Of a stretch of DNA of 64,000 bases, positions 51,552 through 62,900 are shown piece after piece. The DNA comes from Moraxella caprae DSM 19149 (lineage in GTDB: Bacteria; Pseudomonadota; Gammaproteobacteria; Pseudomonadales; Moraxellaceae), in the NCBI RefSeq assembly GCF_000426885.1, contig NZ_KE384583.1:31061-95060 (forward strand), written 5' to 3'. The notes under the pieces were generated by a model that saw nothing but the letters and a program-made list of their open reading frames with translations, searched no databases and was not told the DNA's origin. Each line of letters begins with the position of its first letter. The first letter of the stretch is position 1. Made by a program: the position numbers and the translations under genes.

Positions 51552-51773
51552 TTATGCTTTGGTCAAAAGATACTGATAAAGTTCATCTTTTAGAGCCAAT
51601 TTTTTGCGTTTTAGCCCTTCGATTTCTTCGGCACGGCTGTTGGCGGCAACAGGGTCATTTTCAAGCTTGGTGATTTCTTCGTCAAGCTCGTTATGCTCAT
51701 CAAACAGCTTAACAAAGTGCAAATCATTTTCGGTTTTTAGTTTGGTGATGAGTTCACGGTATTCTGGGAACAT
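51552..51773 (-). CDS. YdcH/DUF465 small coiled-coil protein
   Basis: 73 residues. The DUF465 pattern is clear: FPEYRELITKLKTENDLHFV, then FDEHNELDEEITKLEND and EGLKRKKLALKDELYQYLL, an antiparallel helical hairpin. The function of this widespread small protein is not established. AGGAGAA precedes the start. Confidence 0.88.
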   Translation of the reverse strand: MFPEYRELITKLKTENDLHFVKLFDEHNELDEEITKLENDPVAANSRAEEIEGLKRKKLALKDELYQYLLTKA

Positions 51774-52036
51774 GAAAATTCTCCTAATTTATCAATGGGT
51801 TAGTAATATTCCAATAGCTGATTTGATGGCAACTTACCCACCAAATCCACTTATTTGGCATGGCTTTATCTTAGCAAGAATTGACGGTATAAGCAAGCAA
51901 AATTATGGCTTTTTATGGCTTTTTGCAATTAATTGACTTTGATAAATATTGTCTTAAAAACATTTAATTTCATCAATGGTAAAAAATCCCTTATAATATA
52001 GTCAAGTTTATTGACCATGATACAATAAGGCTCCCT

Positions 52037-53593
52037 ATGCTAGACAAATCTTTACTTGATGCCATCAAGACTTACAGCACCAACATGACTCGCCCCATTG
52101 CCATGATTTTGGGACAAGGCGACCATGCCAAACGTGCCGAGCTTGTGGACTTTTTGGAGCAAATCGCAAGCTGTTCAGACAAAATCGGCTTTGATAAAAC
52201 CGTTGTGGACACCGACCTGTCGCCCATGAGCTTTAAGATTACCACCGACAACCGTGATACGGGAATTGTGTTTAGTGGCATCCCCGGCGGTCATGAGTTC
52301 ACGTCCCTGCTACTTGCGATTTTGCACGCAGGCGGTCATACCATGAAGCTAGACGAAGGCATTCAAGAGCTTGTTAAACGCATTCAAAAACCACTTAAAT
52401 TTCAAACCTTTGTCTCGCTATCGTGCCACAACTGCCCTGATGTCGTGCAAGCGTTAAACCAATTTGCCATCTTAAATGACGGCATTGAAAACGAGATGAT
52501 TGACGGTGGTGTATTCCCCGAGCTTGTCGAAGCCAACAACATTCAAGGCGTGCCTGCGGTATTTTTAAACGGCAAGCCATTTTTAAACGGTAAAGTCGAT
52601 ACCGCCCGTATCATTGACAAACTACAAGCCGAGTACCCCGACTTACTTGCCGAAGGTCAAAGCGAAGAGCTAGAAACCCAAGACGTAACCGTCATCGGTG
52701 GTGGACCTGCGGGCAGTGCGGCGGCGATTTATACCGCTCGCAAGGGACTTCGTGTGGCACTCGTTGCCGACCGTATTGGCGGGCAAGTCAAGGATACCCA
52801 AGACATTGAGAACTTAATCTCAATCCCACTCACCAACGGCAACACCCTAGCAAGCAACCTTGCCACACATATTAAAGAATACAACATCACGGTCAAAGAA
52901 CACGTGAGCGTGTCGTCTATCGAAGAAGTCAAAGGCGGTTATCAAGTTACCCTAAACACAGGGGCAAGTTGGACTTCACGCACGCTCATCATTGCCACAG
53001 GAGCCAAATGGCGTAAACTTGGTGTCAAAGGCGAAGATGAAAACATCGGCAACGGCGTGGCGTATTGCCCACACTGCGATGGCCCCTTCTTTAAGGGCAA
53101 GCCTGTGGCGGTCATTGGGGGCGGTAACTCAGGCGTGGAAGCGGCGTTGGACTTGGCGGGTATCGTTGCTCACGTTACCGTGTTAGAGTTTGGCGATAAA
53201 CTACGTGCCGACCAAGTCCTGATTGACAAAGCGAGTGCCAAAGACAACATCACAATCATCAAAAACGCCACCACGCAGGAAATCACGGCAAATGGCGGTA
53301 AAGTAGATGGTCTTATCTATCAAGACCGAGTGTCGGGCGAGAATGTAACTTTGCCACTATCGGCGGTATTTGTGCAAATCGGACTGGTGCCAAACTCTGA
53401 TGTCGTCAAGGGCTTGGTCGATGTTACCGTTCATGGCGAGATTGAGATTGATGTCAAATGTTGCACGAGCAAAGCAGGCGTGTTTGCTTGTGGGGACGTA
53501 ACCACCGTGCCTTATAAGCAAATCAACATTGCCATGGGCGAAGGCTCAAAGGCAGGGCTGTCGGCATTTGAGTATCTCATGATGAATTCTTGA
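52037..53593 (+). CDS. ahpF: Alkyl hydroperoxide reductase subunit F
   Basis: 518 residues; NADH-dependent flavoprotein that reduces AhpC. The N-terminal double thioredoxin-like domain has the CxxC of SLSCHNCPDVVQA near 129-132. FAD motif GGGPAGSAAAIYTARKGL near 220, redox CPHCDGPF near 345, NAD motif AVIGGGNSGVEAALDLAG near 358 and the C-terminal FACGDVTTVPYKQ. It is separated from ahpC by two genes and about 1.4 kb, so it has its own promoter. The AAGGCTCC before the ATG serves as ribosome site. Confidence 0.96.
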   Translation: MLDKSLLDAIKTYSTNMTRPIAMILGQGDHAKRAELVDFLEQIASCSDKIGFDKTVVDTDLSPMSFKITTDNRDTGIVFSGIPGGHEFTSLLLAILHAGGHTMKLDEGIQELVKRIQKPLKFQTFVSLSCHNCPDVVQALNQFAILNDGIENEMIDGGVFPELVEANNIQGVPAVFLNGKPFLNGKVDTARIIDKLQAEYPDLLAEGQSEELETQDVTVIGGGPAGSAAAIYTARKGLRVALVADRIGGQVKDTQDIENLISIPLTNGNTLASNLATHIKEYNITVKEHVSVSSIEEVKGGYQVTLNTGASWTSRTLIIATGAKWRKLGVKGEDENIGNGVAYCPHCDGPFFKGKPVAVIGGGNSGVEAALDLAGIVAHVTVLEFGDKLRADQVLIDKASAKDNITIIKNATTQEITANGGKVDGLIYQDRVSGENVTLPLSAVFVQIGLVPNSDVVKGLVDVTVHGEIEIDVKCCTSKAGVFACGDVTTVPYKQINIAMGEGSKAGLSAFEYLMMNS

Positions 53594-53606
53594 TTTTTTA
53601 AGCAAT

Positions 53607-53640
53607 AAAAACACGCTCCGAGTTTGGGGCGTGTTTTTTG
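53607..53640 (+). terminator. Terminator of ahpF
   Basis: AAAAACACGCTCC / GGGGCGTGTTTTTT hairpin with T residues. Confidence 0.85.
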
Positions 53641-53649
53641 TGATTGGGA

Positions 53650-53801
53650 TATTCCTGCCCTTTATAACACAATTTACATTTTAGAGCGTTTAAAGAAAAT
53701 GATGCTTTTGCATGAAAAATGGCCATCCGACCACTTAATTTAAAAAAAGTTAAGCTAAAATTCTTAAAATTTACATGACTAAGTGGTCGGACTGTTTTTC
53801 A
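53650..53801 (-). mobile_element. MITE-like element, copy D (truncated and interrupted)
   Basis: ATAACACAATTTACATTTTA, GAAAATGATGCTTTTGCATG and AAAAATGGCCA match the inverted right half of copy B. An inverted-repeat segment (53726-53791) interrupts it, after which CTGTTTTTCATC resumes the MITE order. The copy ends against the stop codon of the next gene. Confidence 0.65.
53726..53791. repeat. 66-bp inverted-repeat insert within MITE copy D
   Basis: Perfect 12-bp ends TCCGACCACTTA / TAAGTGGTCGGA around 42 AT-rich bases. No other copy was seen in the window. Confidence 0.7.
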
Positions 53802-54443
53802 TCATAACCCCTGCAAATCTGGGCGTACTGCGTGGGTTATCTCATCAGTCAGATAACCTTGCACCGTACAAGCAAGGGCGACTTTGTCCTGATACTCTTC
53901 GACAAATAACACCTTTTCTGCCGAACCTTTGACAGGGGCGGTGCCACCTACGGCATTGTCGTTAATTGTCCAGTGGGTTGATTGGTTAACATCATCAATA
54001 ATCCATGTCTTACCTGCCCAATGTCCATCACTTTGGGCGGTCAGGTGTAATTGTGGTAGTCTTTTGGCAAGCTCAGCAGGGCGAGTTGTGCTATGCAAAC
54101 CCCAATAATAGACATCAATGGTATTCAACGGCAATGCTGTATGCTCTTGATAAAACCCTGTAAACGCCACACCATTGACCATCATGGGTCGTTTAAAGGT
54201 AATGCGGTTGTTTTTGGGGTCGCCACTGGTTTTAAAATAGGCAATGCCATTTTTACGCTCAATGGGAGCATATTTTTCTAAGGCTCGCTGATTGGCATGA
54301 ATAAACTCAAATAATGACGCATCGCACACGGCTAATTTTTGTACAAATTGCATTTCAATGCTTGGCGTGGCTTGGGGTGCTTGGTCAGGACTAGCACCCA
54401 ATACCGCCAATAACCCCGCCAACGAAAATGATGAAAATTCCAT
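53802..54443 (-). CDS. Hypothetical secreted or periplasmic protein
   Basis: 213 residues from the ATG at 54443. The N-terminus (SFSLAGLLAVLGASPDQAPQ) looks like a short signal peptide. The body has a beta-rich pattern (NRITFKRPMMVNGVAFTGFY; NTIDVYYWGLHSTTRPAELA; GKTWIIDDVNQSTHWTINDN), and two cysteines (KLAVCDASLF, VALACTVQGY) could pair. No family is recognised. Its stop lies at the edge of the truncated MITE, so its C-terminus may be altered. Confidence 0.65.
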   Translation of the reverse strand: MEFSSFSLAGLLAVLGASPDQAPQATPSIEMQFVQKLAVCDASLFEFIHANQRALEKYAPIERKNGIAYFKTSGDPKNNRITFKRPMMVNGVAFTGFYQEHTALPLNTIDVYYWGLHSTTRPAELAKRLPQLHLTAQSDGHWAGKTWIIDDVNQSTHWTINDNAVGGTAPVKGSAEKVLFVEEYQDKVALACTVQGYLTDEITHAVRPDLQGL

Positions 54444-54498
54444 AAATAACAACCAAATAAGAATGATGATTGATTATAACAAAACCACACCCAAAAAC

Positions 54499-54526
54499 AA
54501 GCCCCAAACAAATGTTGGGGCTTTTT
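54499..54526 (-). terminator. Terminator of cytochrome b561
   Basis: On the minus strand AAGCCCCAACATTTGTTTGGGGCTT is followed by GTTTTTG. Confidence 0.75.
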
Positions 54527-54543
54527 ACCATTGCATTAACACT

Positions 54544-55071
54544 TTACTTCATGCGACTTATCAAATTATCTTTTATCACAAACTGATGATACAACGCCCC
54601 ACCAACGTGGGCGATGACCAGAAATACCAACACATAAAACACCGCCCCTGTGTGCAGTCCGTTCATCACCTTTGCCATCTCTCTGTCAATACCCACCACG
54701 CTCGGGAAACTAAACAGCCCAAACACGCCCACGCCACGACCGCCATACATACTCATGAGCATACCTGTAATAGGCATGGCAAGCATGGCAACATACAAGC
54801 CCAAATGGGTCAGATGGGCCATCGCCGTTTGCCATTTTGGCATGGGCGGGTGCGGTGGGACTTTGATGACAAAGCGGTTAATGATACGCAAAACCGTCCA
54901 AATAAAAAAGCTCGCCCCGATGGATTTGTGCAGACCGATATACTCATCGCCCATATTAATAGTCACAAATGCCACGATGATAAGTAACACCCCCATCCAA
55001 TGAAAAATGCGAGTGGCAAGGCTGTATTTATCGGTGTGGCGTGTCGGCTGGCTCGTGGCTGGCGTGGTCAT
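54544..55071 (-). CDS. Cytochrome b561 family protein
   Basis: 175 residues with four transmembrane helices and the diheme b561 pattern (CybB/YodB type). Candidate heme histidines are in SLATRIFHWMGVLLIIVAFV, IGLHKSIGASFFIWTVLRII, MAHLTHLGLYVAMLAMPITG and LHTGAVFYVLVFLVIAHVGG. It would move electrons between quinol and a periplasmic acceptor such as superoxide. The ribosome site AGGGGAAG supports the ATG at 55071. It is a single-gene unit. Confidence 0.9.
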   Translation of the reverse strand: MTTPATSQPTRHTDKYSLATRIFHWMGVLLIIVAFVTINMGDEYIGLHKSIGASFFIWTVLRIINRFVIKVPPHPPMPKWQTAMAHLTHLGLYVAMLAMPITGMLMSMYGGRGVGVFGLFSFPSVVGIDREMAKVMNGLHTGAVFYVLVFLVIAHVGGALYHQFVIKDNLISRMK

Positions 55072-55088
55072 GATGCTTCCCCTAAATA

Positions 55089-55119
55089 AAAAACTTCGTT
55101 TTATTATAACGAAGTTTTT
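55089..55119 (-). terminator. Terminator of the chp operon after chpC
   Basis: AAAACTTCGTT / AACGAAGTTTT hairpin, T-rich on the minus strand, 37 bases after the chpC stop. Confidence 0.8.
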
Positions 55120-55156
55120 GGTAAAAATTATAAGACAAAAGTAGCTTTTTGGTAAA

Positions 55157-55657
55157 TCAGCTGTCCAAATCCACCAAGCGGTGAGCGATTAAGTCCAAAT
55201 CAGGCACGACATACATCTCGCCATCTAACATGACCGCTTGGTACAGATAGTTTTCTTGTCTTTGCTCACGGTTAGGTAGATTAGGAATGGACAGCTGAAT
55301 GTTAGCAATCTCTTCATCACTTAGAATAATATCTGTCACATCTGAGATACGAACCCTTCTGGTTGTCAGCTCGCCTGCGGTTTGTAGTGCCAAACGGTGA
55401 ACGTCCGAGTTACCTTCTAAGATGACGAGCTTGTCCACTTCGATGTCTTTGGGAATCAGATGGTACACCGAGACCTCTTGACCTCGCCACAGATATGTCC
55501 AGATTCGCTCATGGTATTCGTCCACGCTTATGATAAGGGCGGTTGGCACCAGCCAATCAGGCTGACCGATGGCAGGAATGGCGGTCACCTCAATGGTACC
55601 ATGCTCAGCGGTAAGCAAGCTTACAGGTTCAAACTGGTGTTTTTGAATTTTTCTCAT
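55157..55657 (-). CDS. chpC: CheW-domain chemotaxis adaptor ChpC
   Basis: 166 residues with a CheW-like fold: AEHGTIEVTAIPAIGQPDWL, ALIISVDEYHERIWTYLWRG, VYHLIPKDIEVDKLVILEGN and a final VMLDGEMYVVPDLDL. CheW proteins tie receptors to the histidine kinase; in Pseudomonas ChpC is encoded after chpB in the Pil-Chp cluster, the same order as here. The ATG at 55657 is preferred over an upstream TTG. It follows chpB by 126 bases. Confidence 0.8.
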   Translation of the reverse strand: MRKIQKHQFEPVSLLTAEHGTIEVTAIPAIGQPDWLVPTALIISVDEYHERIWTYLWRGQEVSVYHLIPKDIEVDKLVILEGNSDVHRLALQTAGELTTRRVRISDVTDIILSDEEIANIQLSIPNLPNREQRQENYLYQAVMLDGEMYVVPDLDLIAHRLVDLDS

Positions 55658-55783
55658 AACTATTCTCAATCAATGGTAAATGATGACATCATCTTTAATA
55701 TTCATCATGCTATTTTGCCAAGAATCATCCATCCGTGATACATTTGGTGGCACGCTTAAAGCAAATTTAGGCATCTCTGTTTG

Positions 55784-56893
55784 TCATTGTGAACATTTAA
55801 GACCCCGAAGCATGTGATTGATGCGTTTGGCAAGTTCCAAAGGTGTCCCAAAAAATTGGCAAAATCCTGAATCAATCATCGCTTGGGGCTGGCTAGGACA
55901 ACCACTACTCTCAGGGCTTTGAGCCCACAGATGGCTTTTGTTTTGGGCAATTTGGGCAAGATAGGCAGAACCATCATCACCCATGCCAGAGAATATGATG
56001 CCAATAAGTTCACTGCCATACACGTCGCTGGTGTTTTTAAGGAGCTGACTGATGTTTGGCTGATATTCACCCTCCCACGGCTTATCGAGTAAAATCACTC
56101 GCCCTTCACTGTCACAGACGATTTGTTGCTCAATCGGGGCAATCAAGCAAGTCCCCGTTTGTAATCGCTGACTGATGCCAATTACCCGACATCGCCAGTC
56201 ATTATTGCGAGTGAGTATCTTTGGCAGACCATGAATCATCTCTTTATCAAAATGATGAGCAATTAAAACAGCAAGCGGCAACTCAGGGGAGATGTTATCC
56301 AAAAATACCTTCAAAGCATCAGGTCCGCCCATCGATGCTCCCAAAAATAGCACGTATCTCCAAGGGCGTACAGACACATGGGAGATGGCCGTGGATTTTT
56401 TATCCGTAGTCTTTATCGTGGGCATGCCAAGCGAGTTACAAAGACGGCGTAGCAGTGAACGTTGCCATTTTTTATAACTCTCATCATGCTTTGGATTGGG
56501 AGCCTCTTGAAAACCCACCAACATCAGGCGTGGCTTATGACCATCAATGAGTACCTGCAACCCATCCAATAAAGGTGGCTCCACTAGCCACACCATCGCT
56601 TTGGGCAATTTTGACTGTATCATCACATCAAGCTGTTCGGTGCTAAAACAGCCAATAACGTCAAAGCCTGCCTCACGCAAACCATCATCAAAAGCAAGTC
56701 GCTGACTGCGTTGGTCACTTATCACAATGACCTTAATATCCTTAATCTGCTCGTCAGATGGCATGATTTGATGGGTGCAAATATCATCAACATCCGAGTG
56801 CTGAAAAGTAGGGCTAACACCAATCTTGCTTTGCCAGTACCGTGCCGCCACACTCAAAGGTCTTTGTTTCGACACATCTTTGTTAGATTCCAT
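55784..56893 (-). CDS. chpB: CheB-type methylesterase of the Pil-Chp system
   Basis: 369 residues. A receiver-like N-terminal part is present (DIKVIVISDQRSQRLAFDDG through DVIGCFSTEQLDVM) without a clear phosphoacceptor context. The CheB methylesterase domain has the nucleophile in LFLGASMGGPDALKVFLDNI near 195, His in VLIAHHFDKEMIHGLPKILT near 222 and the aspartate in IFSGMGDDGSAYLAQIAQ near 320. It would demethylate the pilus receptor. It begins 30 bases after chpA stops. Confidence 0.88.
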   Translation of the reverse strand: MESNKDVSKQRPLSVAARYWQSKIGVSPTFQHSDVDDICTHQIMPSDEQIKDIKVIVISDQRSQRLAFDDGLREAGFDVIGCFSTEQLDVMIQSKLPKAMVWLVEPPLLDGLQVLIDGHKPRLMLVGFQEAPNPKHDESYKKWQRSLLRRLCNSLGMPTIKTTDKKSTAISHVSVRPWRYVLFLGASMGGPDALKVFLDNISPELPLAVLIAHHFDKEMIHGLPKILTRNNDWRCRVIGISQRLQTGTCLIAPIEQQIVCDSEGRVILLDKPWEGEYQPNISQLLKNTSDVYGSELIGIIFSGMGDDGSAYLAQIAQNKSHLWAQSPESSGCPSQPQAMIDSGFCQFFGTPLELAKRINHMLRGLKCSQ

Positions 56894-56923
56894 CGCCCAC
56901 CATCATCTTTCATGAACGAACCG

Positions 56924-59900
56924 CTAAATGTTTAGCAGTTTGCCAATACGTTCCAAAAGCTCCACTTCTTGGAACGGCTTACCCATGTAGTCATTAACAC
57001 CAATCTCGAAGGCACGGTCTCGATGCTTTTCGCCCGTTCGCGATGTAATCATGATGATTGGTAGGTGACTCAAACGGGGACTGTGACGCACCTGAGTTGC
57101 GACCTCAAAACCATCCATGCGTGGCATCTCAATGTCAAGTAGCATCAAATCGGGAATATTGTCTTGTAAAATCTCAATGGCATCAACGCCATCTTTGGCA
57201 ACGATAACCTCAAAACCTTGACGTTCTAAGAAACGAGATGTGACCTTGCGTACTGTCACAGAATCGTCTACCACCATGATGAGGTGACGACGACTGACGA
57301 CAGGTTCCACCTCTTTGTTTTCTCGTTTCGCCTGAGCGGTACGCATGAGTGCCAACAGATCAAGGATGAGCATGACCGAGCCATCACCCATGATGGTTGC
57401 TGCCGAGATTCCCGATAGGTTAGAAAGCTGACGACCTAATGGCTTGACCACAATCTCAATACGAGAACCCACAATCTCATCCACCTGCAAAGCAAGGGCT
57501 TGCCCTGTCTGAGTTTTGATGATAATCACAGGCAAACTCACTCCTGAGACAATCTCATTAAAATAATTGCCTGTTAAGATTTCATTAAGATAACGCAAAC
57601 GATAGTTTTTGTTATCAATCTTGATGGTGTTATTGCCCGATTGATGATAGGTTAATAGTTCTGTGGCATTCATCTGCACCACACGCTCAATCTGCACCAG
57701 CGGGATGGCGTATTGGCGGTCAGCCACACGCACAATCAGTGCATCTGACACAGATACAGTCAATGGCACACGGATGATAAAACGAGAGCCCCTACCAAAC
57801 TCCGACTCCACCGATACCGAACCACCCAATTGACGAATCTCTGTACGCACCACATCCATACCCACGCCACGACCTGAGATTTGGGTTACTTTGTTTGTGG
57901 TGGACAGACCTGCATTAAAGATATACTGCATGATGTCGTTATCAGCAAGCTGTTCGTCGGGGTGAATCAATCCTTGACTGATGGCCTTATTACGTACCGC
58001 ATCTACATTCACGCCTGCCCCATCATCAGATAGCAAGATAACCATCTCACCCCCTTCACGTAGCACCTCTAACGTGATATGACCTGTTAATGGTTTGCCA
58101 AGCTCACTACGCTTAGCAGGCATTTCAACACCATGATCAACAGCATTACGAAGCATGTGTTCTAGCGGTGATGTAATGCGGTCAAGAATACTTCTATCCA
58201 TCTCATCATCAGCATTAATCACCGTCAGCTCTACGTTCTTGCCAAGCTCGCTTGCGGTTTGACGCACAATGCGTTGGAGGCGTGGGGTCAGTCGTGAAAA
58301 TGGCACCATCCGTGAATTCATCAGACTGTCCTGCAAGTCTGCTTGGGTACGTGATAATTGTAACAACAAGTTTTCACCATCACGGGTTTTGTCTAGCATG
58401 GTCGCTTTAATGTCTAGCAAGTCTGATGCTGACTCCGAGAGTGATTTGGACAACTGGTTAAGTGACGAATACTGGTCCATCTCCAAGGGGTCAAAATCTT
58501 CATCAAACGTACCATCATCAATCTGTGCCAGAATCTGCTCTTCTAGTTCAATATCCATGCGACGTAGCTGGTCAAACAGACGCTGAACCGTAACCCCCAT
58601 CTCCTCGATACTGCCTGTGATACTAGCAAGGTTCATGTCAATACGAGCACGGTTAATCGCCGCCTCGCCTGACAAGTTAATCATGCGTTCAAGCAGTGGG
58701 GCTGAGATACGAATCATCTCATTGTTACTGCTACTGTCCACACTTTCTCCAAACACACCTTTCATGGGTGGCATGCGGCTGATATCACGGGTATTTTTTG
58801 ATTCTGCCAAGAAGGCTTGATATTCACTGATGAAATCAATTTCATTCTCAAGCGACACCACAGGCACTTCGTTTAGGTCATCGGGGTTTTTGATGAAACA
58901 GTGCAAAGCATCTACTAACGGCGTAGGGCGAGGTGGGTTGTAGTTATGTTCTAGTAGCCCAACCGCTGATGTGATCCAATCATGACATGCAAAGAGTAGA
59001 TTTGCCACCATACGTGTTGCAGGCAGACGGCGGTTACCCAAGCCCTCATAGACCGTTTCCATCTCGTGAGCGAGGTCAGCCACACCATTGGCAGAGACCA
59101 TTCTTGCTCCACCTTTGATGGTGTGTAGCTTACGTTGCAATGCTTGCAAACTTGCCACGTCCGATGTGTTATTACGAAATGCCGCAAAGTTCTCACTACT
59201 GCTCTCAGCAAGCTCTTTAGTTTCTTCTAAGAATACACCCAAGATGTCTTTGTCAGGCAAGTTGCCCTGCCAAGAGTCTTTAATAAAACTTTGGTATCTG
59301 GCTTCTTCATCAAGCTCAGGTGTAGCAGGTTGGGCAGATGCACTCTCTTCTTTTTTGGCATCAAGCACAGGAATGGCAATCACAGCCCCCTCTGGCACTT
59401 CTCCTGCGGATAAATAAGCCTGTAAATCAGCAATGGTGTTATCTGCAAAGAAAGACTGCTTGGTATTTTTAACCGCATCTAGCTGCAAGGATAATACATC
59501 CTGCACACGTTGCATGGTGCGAACCCACGGGTCGGTGACGGTCATTTGTTTATTGGTAAAGCGTTCGTATACACTCTCTGCTTCGTGAGTTAGATCGCCA
59601 ATACTGCTAATACCTGCCAGTCTCGCTCCACCTTTTATGGTGTGCAAATGTCTTTGCAGGGTTTTTAGATGGTCAAGATTTTCCTTATCATCTCGCCATT
59701 GACCGAAAACTTCAGTTACCTCAGCATCAAGCTCCAACGCCTCATCTAAAAAGATCTCCAACAGCTCATCATCTGTGGCAATCATCTCTAAACGAATAGG
59801 TGCTTGAGAATCAGACTGTGATACTCCCTTATCAATTGATGCCTTAGATGAATCGGCATCCTCTTTAATCTTAGACTGCTCTTTTAGAGTATTGCCAAGC

Positions 59901-62900
59901 TCTTGATAATAATTCTCTCGCTCTAACGTAATGGTACTTAGGTTATTTAGAATTGATTTATCCACCGTTAACGCCATGCTACCTGCCATGGCGTCAAAGA
60001 GCCCAATGAGCTCATGATGAACCGCAAGCAAGGCATCAATAAAACTGTCATCTTTGGCTTGTTCGGCATGCTCTGCCATCAGTTCATAGGCAGGCTTTAA
60101 GGACGCAAGCAGGCTTTGAAATTTTGGCAAATCTTGCGTACGCGCTAAAAGCATGTCAATCTGAGTAAGCTGTGTTTTGGCATAATCACAAATCACATTT
60201 TGTTCTTTGGCACTCATGCCCTCCAATTCAAGCTCAGCATCAAGCAGCTCATCAATCCCATCAATCAGACTCTCTACATGATAAACATTAGTCTCATCAA
60301 GCATGAGCTCTTCAATTTCTTGCTTATCCTCAGCCAATTCCCCCAACTCTTGGGCGGTGATGAGACCGCCATCGGTTTGGTTGTAGGCATCAAGATAGCC
60401 ATCAATAAATGCCACTGCATTTTTGAGTGCTTGTTTGTGCTTATCACCCATCGGTGCATCATGATGTTGCAAACTTTGCAAACCACGCTCAATAATAGCA
60501 CCCACCTCACCCACTGCCACCAGTGGTGCCAAGCCTGATGCTCCACGCAAGGTGTGAAATGCACGCACCACCTTATTGTCCACGGGTGTCTGAGTATCTG
60601 CTTCATGTGCATTTAAAAATATTGTCACCTCCGCCAATAATTCTCTGGCTTCTTCGATAAAGATTTGGCACAGCATGTCCTCTTCATCATCTACAGGACT
60701 GCTTGGCGTGGTGTTAGACATGATCTGACCTGCCTGCTCCACCAAACTAAGTGCTTCGTGAGTGGGCTTGGTCTTCTTGTCAGTCTCATCATCTTGGGTG
60801 CGGTCTGTTTGTTCAGTGGTTTTGTCATTGATGACGTCTAGATTTGACTCACCTTCTACTGATGACGCCACCAAAACAAGCTCAGGCACCAATACTCCAT
60901 CATCTAATGACTGCAAAGCGCCATTATCGGCAACACTGTCAATGTCATCACCGTTTTCTGTATTGGCATTTTGTATATCGGTGTTTTTGTCCAACCCATC
61001 AGCTACATCCAATGTGCGATAGTCAAACTCCTTGCCATGCCCTTTGCTATAAGCGTGAGCGACCGCCTCCCACAGTTTTATCTTGGCAGGGTAATCGTCA
61101 GATTTGGATTCAAAGATGGATACCAACGCACCAAACTCGCCCAACACGTCACCGATGAGTGCCTGCATGCCATCATCCATCGGCACGGTCTCATCTAGGA
61201 CACGGTTTAGCATGTTCTCAATCGACCAAGCCAGCTCACCAAGCTCATACGCCCCAACCATACGTCCTGAGCCTTTTAGGGTGTGAAAGCCCCGGCGGAT
61301 ATCGGTCAGCGTGCCTTTGTCAGGACTGCTTTGGTATTTATCAAAAAGCGGAATGATGGTCTCTAAGACCTCGCCTGCCTCTTCGATATAAATCTCGCGA
61401 ATGTCTTCATCGACCTCCATCGGCTCATGCGTGGTTGCTTTGGCAGTCTCGATAAATGGCAATAGTACCGCAGGCATGTCCGCTGTTTGGACTTGCTCAT
61501 CATTGGTGGTATCATCAACAATCTCCTCAGAAACACTTTCGATTTCATCAGCATTTGCCAACTCATCACCAATAGACTCATCGTCATCCTCGCCAATCAT
61601 GATGTTGTCATCTGCCACATCATCACCGACCGACTCGTCTGTCTCTACTAATGGCTCGTCTTGCACCTCATATTCTATGCTCTCGCCTGCTAGGTCAGGT
61701 CTGCCTTCATCCATGGGTCTACCCGCCAAGATATTATTGGCACGCATGACTACCAGTGCATTATCCACGCTCGGGGGTTGACTGCTTGCAAAGTCCTGCA
61801 CCATAACAGGGATAATTTCGGCAGTCTCACTAACGATGGCCACCACATCAGGACTGACTTTGATCGTCTCGTCTAGAACACGGTTAAGCATATTTTCAAT
61901 GGCCCAAGCAGTCTCACCCACTTGAAATGCCCCAACCATACGCCCTGAGCCTTTTAGGGTGTGCCAATTACGGCGAATCTCTTTTAGCGGTTTGAGATTT
62001 TGGGGGTCAGCTTGCCATTTTGGTAGGTGCGTGTGCATCTCTTCCATGACTTCATCGACCTCTTCGATGAAAATCTCACGGAATTCTTCATCATGACTAA
62101 AATCATCTTCTTTTAGGCTTGCCTTGGCAGCAAGATAAACCTCACTTAGCCCATCTGTAGCCTGCCCCTCTGCTACGTCTTGTTTTGTCTCACCAAGAAC
62201 TACCACTTGCTCATCAGACTCTTTTTGGGCAAGTTTTTCATCGGCAATATCAGCAATATTGATATTATTCGTATCGTCTGCATCATCTATATCGTCAAAA
62301 ATAACATCAGCTTCGCCAATCATCTCATCATCAAAGACGACTTCATCAAACACATCTTGGTCTGGCAAATCTTGGCTATTGTCGGCTTGAACAACATCTA
62401 CATCATCGACAACCATCTCATCTTCGTTGGTGCCATTTTCAGGTAGCTCATCAGTCAATAACTCACTACTTGCAAGACTTGGTACAACATTATCCACCGT
62501 GCCTTCATTGACATAATCAGACAACAAAATTTCATCATCTTCTTGGGTTGCATACACACCATCTTCTGCCGTGTGAGGCTCTTGGTCGGGCAACTCATCC
62601 ACCATAAGTTCATCGTCGTCAAGCTTCTCATCATCCAAGGTCAATGCAATACTGTCATCAAATAAATCTAACTCAATATCTTCATCAGGCAAATGATTGA
62701 TGATTTGTGGCTCATCTTGGACTGGGTCATCATCTAAGCGTGGATTTTGGCTTTGGTCGCCTACTTGACCGACTGCCAAAACTGGTTCATCAACAAAAAT
62801 ATCATCAAACAGCTCATCATCTGCCACATCAAAGTCGACTGTTTCACTCTTTGTGGATGTTTTGATGTCATCAACACCAAAATTATCATCAAAGGTAAGC

